This document shows positions 8,819 through 18,096 of a stretch of DNA of 64,000 nucleotides, in pieces. A model generated the notes under the pieces. It made no database searches, was not told the origin of the DNA, and worked only from the letters and a program-made list of their open reading frames with translations. The first letter of the stretch is position 1. Each line of letters begins with the position of its first letter. Origin of the DNA: Prevotella sp. BV3P1 (GTDB lineage Bacteria > Bacteroidota > Bacteroidia > Bacteroidales > Bacteroidaceae); assembly GCF_000479005.1 (NCBI RefSeq), contig NZ_AWXC01000037.1, forward strand, positions 1-64,000, written 5' to 3'. Position numbers and translations under genes: made by a program.

Positions 8819-11800
8819 ATGATGAAATGGTGTCACATGATTTTGCTGTTGGCTGCGACCTTGTTATCGCAGTCCGCACTTGCCGACCGCTATACGCGCG
8901 GCATTGGATTGTATCCCGGTAATCCGCAGGAGAATGAAGCCCCTGTGATGGAACCCGATCAGACCTATCGTAACATCGCTTTGCATCGCAAGGCTTTCCA
9001 CTCTTCATCGTACGATTACAACCTAACGGCACAATTGCTCACCGATGGCATCATCACTCGTCAGGTTCCTGCCTATCTGGTGGCGAGCACTAATAGTGGC
9101 GTTTTGCCCCTTCGAGAACGCGAATGGGCCATTGATGGCGGAGAGTATACCCGCAATATCTTGATGGGTAGTCGGGCAAAGTTGGAGTACCACTGGCAGG
9201 GAATGGGCATCAAAGCCAACCAAGTGAAGCTGTTTGCCAGCGTAGCCTATCAGCCCCAAGAGGCCAAGAATGGCTTTTCCATCAAGGTGATGGGTAAGAA
9301 TCGCAAAGGACAGTGGGTGGTGTTGGACGAGAAACGTGGAGAAGCATTGCCCGGAGAGGCTTCGAAATACAAGGCACACAGCGACCCTAACAAGAATACA
9401 GGCGGTGACATGTTGCCTACGCGAAAGGTCAATATCAGCTTCAATCTCAACACCAAGGGTAAAACTTTCAGCGACCTTCGCTTGGCGTTGGACATGGATG
9501 GCGCTGCTTACTGGACTGTTACCGAACTGAAGTTTTATCAAGACGGGCGGCCAATGACCGACCTGTTGCCTTCTTCAGCCTTCAACAGCTGTTGGATGAG
9601 TGCGGAGGGCGGCAATCAATGGGTGTATATTGATTTGGGCGTGAAGGCCTCTTTTGACAAAATTCGTTTGCATTGGGTGCAAAAAGCCAAGCAAGGACAG
9701 CTTGAAGTGTCTGATGATGCCCAACGATGGCGGCCGCTATGTAAGTTGTCTTCCAAGAATGCGGCCCTCGATGAGTACGACTGCAAGGCCACGGCCAGAT
9801 ATGTGCGTGTGAACATGCAGGGTGCACGGGCAGGACAACGCTATGCGCTCAGTGAGTTGGAAGTAATGGGTCGTGGGGGATTGGTGGCGCATCCCAAGGC
9901 GGAAAAACGTCTGGATGGCAACCAACTTTCGCTCAATGGGGGGCAATGGCGATTGCAGCGTGCCTCGCAAGTGCGCGCAACGGGCGAACAAATTGCGCAA
10001 GCAGCCTTTGACGACAGTAAGTGGATAACGGCCACAGTGCCTGCAACGGTGCTGTCGAGCTATATGAACATCGGCGCCATACCCAATCCAAACTATGCCG
10101 ACCATCTGTTTATGATTTCCGAATCGTTCTTCAATTCCAACTTTTGGTATCGTCGTTCGTTCCGCGTTCCACAGGCTATGTTGGACAGACATGTGTTCCT
10201 GAACTTTGATGGCATTAATTGGAAGGCCGACATCTACCTCAATGGAAAGAAGGTAGATCGCATGGAAGGGGCATTTGTTCGTGGAAGAATCGACGTTAGC
10301 AAACTGCTCGTGGCGGGCGAGAACGTGCTGGCCGTGGAGATTGTGAAGAATCAACATCCAGGTGCTGTTAAAGAAAAGAATGAGACGAATACCGATTTTA
10401 ATGGCGGAATCTTGGGTTATGACAATCCTACGTTCCATGCCACGATTGGATGGGATTGGATCTCTACCATCCGTGGGCGTGACATCGGTATTTGGAATGA
10501 CGTGTATCTGTCTGCTGAAGGTGGGGTGAGTTTGGCGAATCCGGTGGTGACTTCGTGCTTGAATCTGCCGGATACGTTGGCTACGGTCACACCGTCAATC
10601 GTACTGCAAAACAATGAATCGCATGCTGTGACAGGACGGTTGAAGGGCTGGATAGGCGATGTGATGTTTGAAAAAACCGTGACCTTGCCCGCATTGGGCA
10701 CGGTGGAAACAACGTTTGACCCATCGAAATTCGCCGATTTGAAGAACCGTCGTCTGCGTTTGTGGTGGCCTAACGGCTATGGAACACCTTATCTTTACGA
10801 TGCTGGATTTAGGTTTGAGGTGGATGGAAAGGTGTCGGACGAGCTGACGTTCAAGGCCGGAATTCGTGAAGTGGGGTATAGGGATGTTGATACTCGACTG
10901 ACGATGTATGTCAATGGGAAACGCTTCGTGCCACTTGGAGGCAACTGGGGATTCAGCGAGAGCAATCTGAATTATCGGGGTCGGGAATACGATATTGCCG
11001 TGAAGTATCACCGCGACATGAATTATAACATGATACGCAACTGGGTAGGACAGACCGGTGATGAGGAGTTTTACGAGGCTTGTGACCGCTATGGCATCAT
11101 GGTGTGGCAAGACTTCTGGTTGGCTAATCCGGCCGATGGACCTGATCCGATGGATGAGGGCATGTTTCTGAACAATGCAAAGGATTATGTTTACCGCATC
11201 AGAAAGCATCCGAGTATCGGTTTGTACTGTGGACGAAATGAGGGTTATCCACCAGAAACGATCGATCGGGCGCTGCGTCAATTTGTACAGACGTTGCATC
11301 CAGGACTTTGTTATGTGTCCAGTTCGGCCGATGATGGTATCAGTGGGCATGGCCCATACCGTGCTTTGCCTTCGAAAGAATACTTTGAAAAGCAGACCGG
11401 TAAGCTGCATTCGGAGCGTGGAATGCCGAATGTAATGACCTTTGAGGGCCTCTCGAGGACGCTGAGTCCAGAAGCTTTGTGGCCACAGAATGCGCAATGG
11501 GGACAGCATGACTACACGTTACAAGGGGCGCAGCAAGGAGATTCGTTCAACAAAATCATCGAGAAAGCATTCGGAAAGGTGCAAAACGCCAAGCAGTTCA
11601 CCGCTCTTGCGCAGTGGGTGAACTATGAAGGCTATCGCGCTATGTATGAGTCAGGTAGCAAGGATCGGTTGGGTTTGTTGATATGGATGAGCCATTCGTG
11701 TTGGCCCAGCATGACATGGCAGACATACGACTACTACTTTGAACCTACAGCAGCCTTCTTTGGTGTGAGAAAAGCATGCGAACCGTTGCACATACAGTGG

Positions 11801-12379
11801 AATGCAAGCACGCGAAACATGGAGGTTGTCAATCTAAATAGCGTGGTGAGTGGGACGTTGAAGGCGCAATGTGAGGTGCTGGATATCCACGGAAAACGGC
11901 TTTCTTACCATGAGATGGCGTTGCAGAGCAAGCCTGATACGACCGTTGTCTGCACGAAAATAGAAGAGCCAGACATGCCAGGGGCGGTCTACTTTTTGAA
12001 AATGAAATTGGTAGACGATAACAACCAGGTGCTGTCAGACAACTTCTATGTCTGCTCGACCGATGAAGGAAACCTGCAAGAACTTAGGCGTTTGCCCATG
12101 GTAACGTTGACCACGCATGTCAAATGGGAAGGAACTCAGGCAACGGTTGTGCTGAAAAACGAGAGTGACACACCCGCCATGATGAACCGCATCAACTTAA
12201 AAGGCAACGATGGCCTGCAAATTTTGCCGGTTGATTATAGCGACAATTATTTCCACCTCATGCCCGGTGAACAGAAAACGGTGACCGTGAAGTGGAAAAC
12301 GGAGGATACTCGTGGTTGTGAACCGATGTTGGAAATATCGGGACTGAATGTAAAATTGAAAGAGATGTCTGCGCGATGA
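8819..12379 (+). CDS. Secreted GH2 glycosidase with discoidin-like domain (exo-glucosaminidase/beta-mannosidase type)
   Basis: This 1186-residue exported enzyme has an N-terminal Sec signal peptide ending near ALA (about residue 22). Residues about 35-350 contain discoidin (F5/8 type C)-like carbohydrate-binding sequence (SEGGNQWVYIDLG and ARYVRVNMQGARAGQRY). The GH2 sugar-binding domain follows (about 370-580), then an Ig-like domain and the TIM barrel from about 690. The acid/base is Glu808 in CGRNEG and the likely nucleophile is Glu876 in NVMTFEG, a spacing normal for GH2. The CGRNE form is closer to exo-beta-glucosaminidases and beta-mannosidases than to LacZ; the exact substrate cannot be told. 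The start could also be the second ATG at 8822. The CotH-type gene follows after 47 bp, so the two are probably co-transcribed. Confidence 0.85.
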   Translation: MMKWCHMILLLAATLLSQSALADRYTRGIGLYPGNPQENEAPVMEPDQTYRNIALHRKAFHSSSYDYNLTAQLLTDGIITRQVPAYLVASTNSGVLPLREREWAIDGGEYTRNILMGSRAKLEYHWQGMGIKANQVKLFASVAYQPQEAKNGFSIKVMGKNRKGQWVVLDEKRGEALPGEASKYKAHSDPNKNTGGDMLPTRKVNISFNLNTKGKTFSDLRLALDMDGAAYWTVTELKFYQDGRPMTDLLPSSAFNSCWMSAEGGNQWVYIDLGVKASFDKIRLHWVQKAKQGQLEVSDDAQRWRPLCKLSSKNAALDEYDCKATARYVRVNMQGARAGQRYALSELEVMGRGGLVAHPKAEKRLDGNQLSLNGGQWRLQRASQVRATGEQIAQAAFDDSKWITATVPATVLSSYMNIGAIPNPNYADHLFMISESFFNSNFWYRRSFRVPQAMLDRHVFLNFDGINWKADIYLNGKKVDRMEGAFVRGRIDVSKLLVAGENVLAVEIVKNQHPGAVKEKNETNTDFNGGILGYDNPTFHATIGWDWISTIRGRDIGIWNDVYLSAEGGVSLANPVVTSCLNLPDTLATVTPSIVLQNNESHAVTGRLKGWIGDVMFEKTVTLPALGTVETTFDPSKFADLKNRRLRLWWPNGYGTPYLYDAGFRFEVDGKVSDELTFKAGIREVGYRDVDTRLTMYVNGKRFVPLGGNWGFSESNLNYRGREYDIAVKYHRDMNYNMIRNWVGQTGDEEFYEACDRYGIMVWQDFWLANPADGPDPMDEGMFLNNAKDYVYRIRKHPSIGLYCGRNEGYPPETIDRALRQFVQTLHPGLCYVSSSADDGISGHGPYRALPSKEYFEKQTGKLHSERGMPNVMTFEGLSRTLSPEALWPQNAQWGQHDYTLQGAQQGDSFNKIIEKAFGKVQNAKQFTALAQWVNYEGYRAMYESGSKDRLGLLIWMSHSCWPSMTWQTYDYYFEPTAAFFGVRKACEPLHIQWNASTRNMEVVNLNSVVSGTLKAQCEVLDIHGKRLSYHEMALQSKPDTTVVCTKIEEPDMPGAVYFLKMKLVDDNNQVLSDNFYVCSTDEGNLQELRRLPMVTLTTHVKWEGTQATVVLKNESDTPAMMNRINLKGNDGLQILPVDYSDNYFHLMPGEQKTVTVKWKTEDTRGCEPMLEISGLNVKLKEMSAR

Positions 12380-12426
12380 CACCTTTTGTATCAATGATAT
12401 AACTCTTTTTTAATACTGGATGATCA

Positions 12427-14649
12427 ATGAAAAAAATGACGTTATGCCTTGCAATCTATGTTTGCATCAATGCTTTAGGCTTGCAAGCACAGGAACAAGG
12501 CAACTACAAACGCTTGTTATGGAACTCAAATGTAAAGGTTGAGAGCTCCAATCTGCCCCTTGTCTTCATCAATGTGAAGGGCGAAACGATACAAAGGGAA
12601 GATCGCATCTTGGCACAACTCAAAGTCATAAACAATGGTGCAGGAAAGCTAAACCATGGCGATACCCTTGCTTATCCAAACCAAAATGTAGATTATGAGG
12701 GCTTTGTTGCCTTGAAATATCGTGGCAACTCTTCGTTCAATGCATCAGACAAAAAGCCCTTTTCGTTCAGACCTTTGACGGCACCCGATGTGAAAGCCAA
12801 GAAAGCTAAGGTGAAAATACTGGGTATGGGTAAAGATAATGATTGGGCGTTATTGGCTCCTTACTCCGATAAGTCGATGATGCGCGATGTATTGACCTTT
12901 GAGTTGGCACGTCATTATTTCGATTATGTGCCGAGTGCTCGATACTGTGAACTTATCTTGGATGGTACATACTACGGCATTTATATCATGACAGAACGCC
13001 CCACGAAAGGCAGTAAGCGGCTAAACTTGGATGATCCGGGTGAAAAATACGAAGACCTGACTGGCGATTATCTAGTGGAGATCGATCGAAATGATGATTC
13101 CAATTATCCGTCACCGCATCACCCTATCACGCATTATGGTGGTACTGAGTTGAAGAATAGAACCATTAAATACCAATACAAACACCCTAAAGAGGACGAA
13201 TTTCGCGACCTTCCCGTCGGAACAAAAACGGAATTAATTCGGCAGATCAACCTGATGGAGAACTCTTTTCTCACATCTTCCTACCGAGATCCATTGACTG
13301 GGTATCGGAAATACATTGACGTAACCTCGTTTATCGATTACATGTTGGCTACAGAGTTTGCCTTGAATATAGACGGTTATCGCCTCAGTACCAAACTCTA
13401 CAAATACAGTGAAGCCAAAGCGAAAGCGAAAAAGCAGGACCATCGGTGGAAGATGACCCTGTGGGATTTCAACATAGCCTACGGGAATGCAAACTATAAC
13501 TGGGGCGAATCGACAGATGTGTGGCAATATGATTTTAATAGTCGGAACAGTAATGATGGCGAGTTGGTTCCGTTCTACTGGTCGTATTTGCTGCAAGATC
13601 CACGGTATGTCAGTGAAATGAAGGCACGGTGGGCCGAATATCGACAAGGATCTTATGATACAGAGCGTGTAATGAATAAGATAGACTCTATTGCCAACTT
13701 GCTGTTATCAGGTGGAGCTATAGACCGAAATCAACAAGCTTACGAAATCATTGGTCGACATGTTTGGCCAAATGCGTATGTCGGCAGCTCTTATCAGGAT
13801 GAAATAAACTATCTGAAGAGTTGGATTAAAAGGCGAATCAGGTTTATGGATAAGCAGTTGGGGGTAACAACTACCCAACCAATCGCTACCGAAGCCGTAG
13901 AAGTAAAGAGCGGTTTCAATGCCGATCTCATCGCTGAGGCTCAGCCATCTAACCAATATACCACTGCTGGTTTAGACCGTGAACGCAGTAACTTCTATAC
14001 GAAAGGCGTCAAAAAACTTGGTGCTATTCCCGAAGATGGGGCGATTATCTCTGAAAACGAAAAGATACATTACCAGTTAGCTGCTTATGATGAAAGCAAT
14101 GGATTGTGCTTATCCTATAACGGTTCGGCTGGGACAATCCACTTTGCGAAACCCTTCAAGACGCCAATTCTTTATTTTCTCTTGTCCAGTGGCAATGGCG
14201 TTACGATGCTAGAAGCAACCGTTCATTACAAAGATGGTACGCACAGTGACGTGCAGGTCTGCATGGCTCCCGATTGGGCTCATCGTGATTTGACAGGAAC
14301 GGAAGCGCTATCTCGACTTGGACGCATCCGTACCGACGGCTATATCACGCACTCACCCCATTATTCAATTAGCGAAAATTACCTGGAGGTTGATGAGAAT
14401 AAGGAGGTAGAAAGTGTTACTTTCAAACAAAAGCGTGACGCAGTGGCTTCTATCTTTGCCTTCTCTAGGCAGCTCACTTCTGCAGAAACAGCTATCGACC
14501 ATACCTATTTACGTAATAAGAATGGTGTGGCGGGCAATCAATTGATTGGGATATACAATGCTAGTGGTCTGAAACTCTCTACCCTGCAGCATGGGTTGAA
14601 CATCTTGAAATACAGTGATGGTTCAACCAGAAAGGTGATGAGGAAGTAA
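12427..14649 (+). CDS. Secreted CotH-family protein
   Basis: CotH proteins are atypical protein kinases first known from Bacillus spore coat; bacterial surface members are common but mostly uncharacterised. The 740-residue product has a signal peptide (about residues 1-21, ending LQA). Typical CotH segments follow: GNSSF, KILGMGKDNDWALLAPYSDK, LDGTYYGIYIMTERP and, near 340, WKMTLWDFNIAYGN, which includes the metal-binding aspartate region. A beta-rich C-terminal half follows. The last 35 residues (GIYNASGLKLS, then GLNILKYSDGSTRKVM) resemble the short C-terminal motif seen on many exported Prevotella proteins and may be a type IX secretion signal; porU and porV are in this window. The role beside a GH2 enzyme is unknown. 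Confidence 0.82.
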   Translation: MKKMTLCLAIYVCINALGLQAQEQGNYKRLLWNSNVKVESSNLPLVFINVKGETIQREDRILAQLKVINNGAGKLNHGDTLAYPNQNVDYEGFVALKYRGNSSFNASDKKPFSFRPLTAPDVKAKKAKVKILGMGKDNDWALLAPYSDKSMMRDVLTFELARHYFDYVPSARYCELILDGTYYGIYIMTERPTKGSKRLNLDDPGEKYEDLTGDYLVEIDRNDDSNYPSPHHPITHYGGTELKNRTIKYQYKHPKEDEFRDLPVGTKTELIRQINLMENSFLTSSYRDPLTGYRKYIDVTSFIDYMLATEFALNIDGYRLSTKLYKYSEAKAKAKKQDHRWKMTLWDFNIAYGNANYNWGESTDVWQYDFNSRNSNDGELVPFYWSYLLQDPRYVSEMKARWAEYRQGSYDTERVMNKIDSIANLLLSGGAIDRNQQAYEIIGRHVWPNAYVGSSYQDEINYLKSWIKRRIRFMDKQLGVTTTQPIATEAVEVKSGFNADLIAEAQPSNQYTTAGLDRERSNFYTKGVKKLGAIPEDGAIISENEKIHYQLAAYDESNGLCLSYNGSAGTIHFAKPFKTPILYFLLSSGNGVTMLEATVHYKDGTHSDVQVCMAPDWAHRDLTGTEALSRLGRIRTDGYITHSPHYSISENYLEVDENKEVESVTFKQKRDAVASIFAFSRQLTSAETAIDHTYLRNKNGVAGNQLIGIYNASGLKLSTLQHGLNILKYSDGSTRKVMRK

Positions 14650-14652
14650 TGG

Positions 14653-14805
14653 CTAGGGCATTTTTAAGCGAAATTCAATGGCCGTTGTTGCGGCAATCAC
14701 TTGTCGTGGTGGGTGTTGTTCGATGACAATGGGTATCACTGTTTGTGCATGGACTGTCAGGGTGGCGCATAGCACAAGTGTGATCAAGATGATTTTCTTC
14801 ATCAT
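14653..14805 (-). CDS. Small putative secreted protein (50 aa)
   Basis: The frame from ATG 14805 to TAG 14653 encodes 50 residues: two methionines, two lysines, a hydrophobic run (IILITLVLCATLTV) and HAQ, which is a classic short signal peptide with a cleavage site after the alanine, then about 29 mature residues rich in proline, isoleucine and valine. It lies 61 bp downstream of the mannose-1-phosphate guanylyltransferase gene on the same strand and may share its transcript. No strong Shine-Dalgarno sequence is seen, which is common in Bacteroidetes. I do not recognise a family. The coherent signal peptide is the only support. Confidence 0.5.
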   Translation of the reverse strand: MMKKIILITLVLCATLTVHAQTVIPIVIEQHPPRQVIAATTAIEFRLKMP

Positions 14806-14866
14806 GTGAAATCGTTCGTCTAATTGTTCTTATATGATTAAAAGGTAAGGTCAAATCAAAGAACGT

Positions 14867-15949
14867 CTATATATAGTCTGTTCCTTTCTTGATTTGCACC
14901 TCATTGACATATTTTCTCACCAGTGCTGACGAGTCTTCTTTCTTGCAAATGAGCAATACGTTGCCATGTTCGGCAATGATATACCCTTCCAGTCCGTTGA
15001 GGATGGCCAGTTTATTCTTCGGCAACTTGATGACGTTGTTTTGGCAATCTTCAAGGATGACTTCGCTGTCAATCACTACATTGTCCGATTCGCTCTTCTG
15101 CATGGCCTCGTAGATGCTGTGCCACGTGCCGATGTCGGCCCAACCAAAGTTGCATTTCATGACGTACACCCGTTCTGATTTCTCCAGCACGCCGTTGTCA
15201 ACCGATAGGTTGGGGTACAGTGGGAAGTTTTTGTTGACAAAGCGGTTCTCCTCTTCGATGGTCCAATGGGGCGTCATGGCATCGAGATTGCGCAACACAG
15301 AGGGTAGCAACCTGTACATACAATGGCTCAAATAACGTATGTTTGCCATGAACATGCCCGTGTTCCAATAAAACTCACCGCTCTCCACAAACATCTTGGC
15401 AAAATCTCTTTCGGGTTTTTCGGTGAACGACTGTACCTGGTAAACGCCATTCCCCGCCGGTTCGCCCAGCTGAATGTAGCCATATCCGGGTTCTGGTCTG
15501 GTGGGCTTGATACCCAGGGTTAGCAGCTCATCTCTCTGACTGACGAAAACAAATCCCTCCTGGATGTCGCTTACAAAGGCGTCCTCGTTCTGAATCATTT
15601 GGTCGGACGGCGTCACCAATAGGTTCGCGTCGGGGTTGAATCGCATGATGCGATGTGCAGCCCATGCCACGCTTGGCGCAGTGTTACGATGGATAGGTTC
15701 GGCCAAGATGCGATCTTTCGGGATGTCGGGCAACTGCTGATGAACGTCATCAAGGTATGACTGATTGGTGCTGATGAAGATGTTATTGGATGGAACCACC
15801 TTGAGCATCCGGTCGTATGTTTGCTGCAAAAGCGTACGTCCTGTACCAAAGAAGTCGATGAATTGTTTCGGCGTGGCTTCACGACTGCAAGGCCAAAGGC
15901 GTTTACCTTTTCCTCCGGCCAGAATGACACAATATTGGCTATCTGACAT
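14867..15949 (-). CDS. manC: Mannose-1-phosphate guanylyltransferase
   Basis: The enzyme makes GDP-mannose from mannose 1-phosphate and GTP, feeding mannosylated glycans and GDP-fucose. The 360-residue protein carries the nucleotidyltransferase signature LAGGKGKRLWPCSR near the start, TPKQF, the FTEKP motif in the middle and GWADIGTW near residue 275. It is the single-domain form and lacks the fused phosphomannose isomerase of long ManC/AlgA enzymes. A promoter (15979-16009) lies just upstream. Identification of the reaction is firm at family level; the symbol follows common usage. Confidence 0.92.
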   Translation of the reverse strand: MSDSQYCVILAGGKGKRLWPCSREATPKQFIDFFGTGRTLLQQTYDRMLKVVPSNNIFISTNQSYLDDVHQQLPDIPKDRILAEPIHRNTAPSVAWAAHRIMRFNPDANLLVTPSDQMIQNEDAFVSDIQEGFVFVSQRDELLTLGIKPTRPEPGYGYIQLGEPAGNGVYQVQSFTEKPERDFAKMFVESGEFYWNTGMFMANIRYLSHCMYRLLPSVLRNLDAMTPHWTIEEENRFVNKNFPLYPNLSVDNGVLEKSERVYVMKCNFGWADIGTWHSIYEAMQKSESDNVVIDSEVILEDCQNNVIKLPKNKLAILNGLEGYIIAEHGNVLLICKKEDSSALVRKYVNEVQIKKGTDYI

Positions 15950-15978
15950 GATGGTATGGTTAGTTGTTGATTAGATTT

Positions 15979-16009
15979 CAAAGATACGAAAATAAACCAT
16001 ACCGAACAA
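15979..16009 (-). promoter_or_regulatory. Promoter of manC
   Basis: Read on the minus strand, TTG (16009-16007) is followed after 20 bp by TATCTTTG (15986-15979). This places transcription start about 20-25 bases before the manC ATG. Confidence 0.6.
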
Positions 16010-16110
16010 TTATTTTAGTTTTATTTAAACCAAGGAAGTTCAATTAAGAAAGTTTCTACATGGCAGCATGTGATATATCCGTAAACGTCCTGATGCCGTG
16101 TAGGGAGTCT

Positions 16111-16578
16111 TTATTCAGATGCTTTCAGTGCGTCTATCATCTGATGAATCTTCGTGCTGAACACGATGGGGTCTTGGATATACTCGAAACTGTTGGTTGC
16201 TTCTCCGGTTGTTACATAGACAGTACCGTAGTTGAAGATACGCCCTAACATGGTCTGTTTGATCTGCACGCCTTCGCACTTGCGGAGCATCAACTCCAAA
16301 GAATTGCGCTCAACGATTCCTTTTTTGGCGATAATACGCTTGTTGGTCAGTGCGTATTGCCGCCCTCCGTTTGCTGATATAGAACCCAGGACGGCGAATA
16401 GCACGAGCAACAGGCAAGCTGCGATTTGAAGATGGAAAAGAGTTCCCTCGGTTGGAAAGACCAACAAGAGAATCCCAACGGCGGCCAATGATGCCGAACG
16501 CCAGTAAATTGCCGAGTGTAATCGTGGGCGGTAAACGACACGTTCGCCCTCCATCAAACTTTTATCGATATATCCCAT
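16111..16578 (-). CDS. PH domain (bPH2/YdbT-like) membrane protein
   Basis: The 155-residue product starts MGYIDKSLMEGERVVYRPRL, the usual opening of small YdbT-type proteins. Two membrane segments follow (about residues 25-42 and 47-65), then a bacterial PH domain with YALTNKRIIAKKG and the basic stretch near GRIFNYGTVYVTTG. Such proteins are membrane-anchored and of unknown function. The frame is open further upstream to 16797, but that part overlaps the GH109-type gene and has no family similarity, so the ATG at 16578 is used. It begins 41 bp after the GH109 gene ends and is probably on the same transcript. Confidence 0.82.
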   Translation of the reverse strand: MGYIDKSLMEGERVVYRPRLHSAIYWRSASLAAVGILLLVFPTEGTLFHLQIAACLLLVLFAVLGSISANGGRQYALTNKRIIAKKGIVERNSLELMLRKCEGVQIKQTMLGRIFNYGTVYVTTGEATNSFEYIQDPIVFSTKIHQMIDALKASE

Positions 16579-16619
16579 ATTACAATAATCAATTCTTAGC
16601 GAGACTTTTTGAGGGGGTG

Positions 16620-18029
16620 TTATGGAGCGAAATGATATTGAAAACCGTTGATGCGCTTCCAAGCTCCACGCGTAAAGTCGGGTATGGCGACTGGTGCCGA
16701 ATTGTTTTCGATAGATAATCTCGTAAGTTCTCCCAGACAGCACCATTCGGCTAAGTCGTACACATCCATGTCGAGCGGAAGTCCATTCTGTAGGCAATAA
16801 ACCAAACGATAGTCCATGATGTAGTCCATACCGCCGTGTCCACCCACCTTCTTAGCCTTCTCTTGAAGATCTTTGACAAACTGTGGCGTGTATTGTTGCA
16901 GCAACTCGTCACGAACTTTCTCTGCTACTGCAGCATGAGCTGTGAGGTTTTCGTGGCTAATCTTCTCGTTGGTAGCCAACTGTTTGGGTCTGAAAGCCAG
17001 TTCGCCAACAGGATATTTGCTGGCGTAGCCATCGGTTCCAACCACCTGATACATCCGGTTGTACGGCCGTGGTGTCATCACATTATGCTGAATGAGCATG
17101 GTCTTTCCCTTGACAGTGCGAATCAACGTTGAGGTTTGATCACCGTTTTGGAAGTCGTTACATGGTTTTCCGGTCTGCTTTTCAACGAGCTTAGGGCCAA
17201 TGGTAGCTTTGGTATCCATGGCAACGAGATATTCCATGCGATCACCACGATGAATGTTCAGCACCTGACAGTCAGGGCCAATGCCGTGAGTAGGATAAAC
17301 ATCTCCTCGATTCTTGCGGTTGAAATCAAGTCGCCAGTTGTGCCAATATTCGCCCCAAAAGTCCTCTAAGTTGTGGATATAGGCACCTTCTACATGCAAA
17401 ACCTCACCGAAGAGACCTTGTTGTGCCATGTTGAGGGTGGACAACTCGAAGAAGTCGTACACGCAGTTTTCCAACATCATGCAATGCTTGCGTGTTCGTT
17501 CAGCTGTATTGATTAATGCCCAAATCTCGTCCATGTTGGTAGCTGCGGGTACTTCAATGGCCACATGCTTCCCATGATTCATGGCATAAAGTGCTATCGG
17601 CACATGATGAACCCAGTCGGTTGCGATGTAGATGATGTCGATGTTCTTGCGTTCGCACATCTTCTTGTATGCATCTATACTGCCACTGTAGGCCACAGCG
17701 CGGTGTCGTCCGTGCTTATCAAGCCTCTTCTGGCTAAGCTCTACACGGTCAGCCTCTACGTCACAGAGCGCCACGATGTCTGTTCCAGGAATCTGGCTCC
17801 ATCGCTCTACGGCACTGATTCCGCGCATTCCCAGGCCAACAAAGCCCACGCGAACCGTTTGTAGCTTGGGAGTAGTGAGCTGTAGCACGTCCTTTTGTCC
17901 GGCAGGACGTTTGGGAATGTTGGTCTCTATGACCTTGATGTCCTTCGCATCTACATGAGTTGGAGAAACCGAGATAAGGCACAGCAGCCATGCAAGCAAC
18001 TGCAATGGTAATTTATTTGTGAGATTCAT
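16620..18029 (-). CDS. GH109-type Gfo/Idh/MocA family glycosidase
   Basis: GH109 enzymes use bound NAD to remove alpha-N-acetylgalactosamine, as in blood-group A or mucin-type glycans. The 469-residue protein has a Sec-type signal (about residues 1-28), a Rossmann fold starting VRVGFVGLGMRG (about 58-69), the helix TAERTRKHCMMLENCVYDFFEL, and the diagnostic YPTHGIGPDCQVLNIHRGDRMEYL block near residue 250. These blocks match my recollection of GH109 rather than ordinary inositol dehydrogenases. The substrate remains an inference. Many GH109 members carry a Tat signal; this one has no obvious twin arginine, which is odd for a pre-folded NAD enzyme. It lies 67 bp after rnr on the same strand. 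Confidence 0.82.
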   Translation of the reverse strand: MNLTNKLPLQLLAWLLCLISVSPTHVDAKDIKVIETNIPKRPAGQKDVLQLTTPKLQTVRVGFVGLGMRGISAVERWSQIPGTDIVALCDVEADRVELSQKRLDKHGRHRAVAYSGSIDAYKKMCERKNIDIIYIATDWVHHVPIALYAMNHGKHVAIEVPAATNMDEIWALINTAERTRKHCMMLENCVYDFFELSTLNMAQQGLFGEVLHVEGAYIHNLEDFWGEYWHNWRLDFNRKNRGDVYPTHGIGPDCQVLNIHRGDRMEYLVAMDTKATIGPKLVEKQTGKPCNDFQNGDQTSTLIRTVKGKTMLIQHNVMTPRPYNRMYQVVGTDGYASKYPVGELAFRPKQLATNEKISHENLTAHAAVAEKVRDELLQQYTPQFVKDLQEKAKKVGGHGGMDYIMDYRLVYCLQNGLPLDMDVYDLAEWCCLGELTRLSIENNSAPVAIPDFTRGAWKRINGFQYHFAP

Positions 18030-18096
18030 ATCATGATTAAGTTAGTTAAACAAAAATGATTAGTCAACTCTATTTTTTCGATTTGATGGAAAACTG

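Noticed and set aside
10595-11509. Minus-strand open frame of 304 codons
   Set aside because: Antisense shadow of the GH2 gene; composition rich in His, Ile and Arg without protein motifs.
16579-16797. Longer N-terminus for the PH-domain protein
   Set aside because: The extra 73 codons overlap the GH109 gene and have no similarity to the family; MGYIDKS is the natural start.
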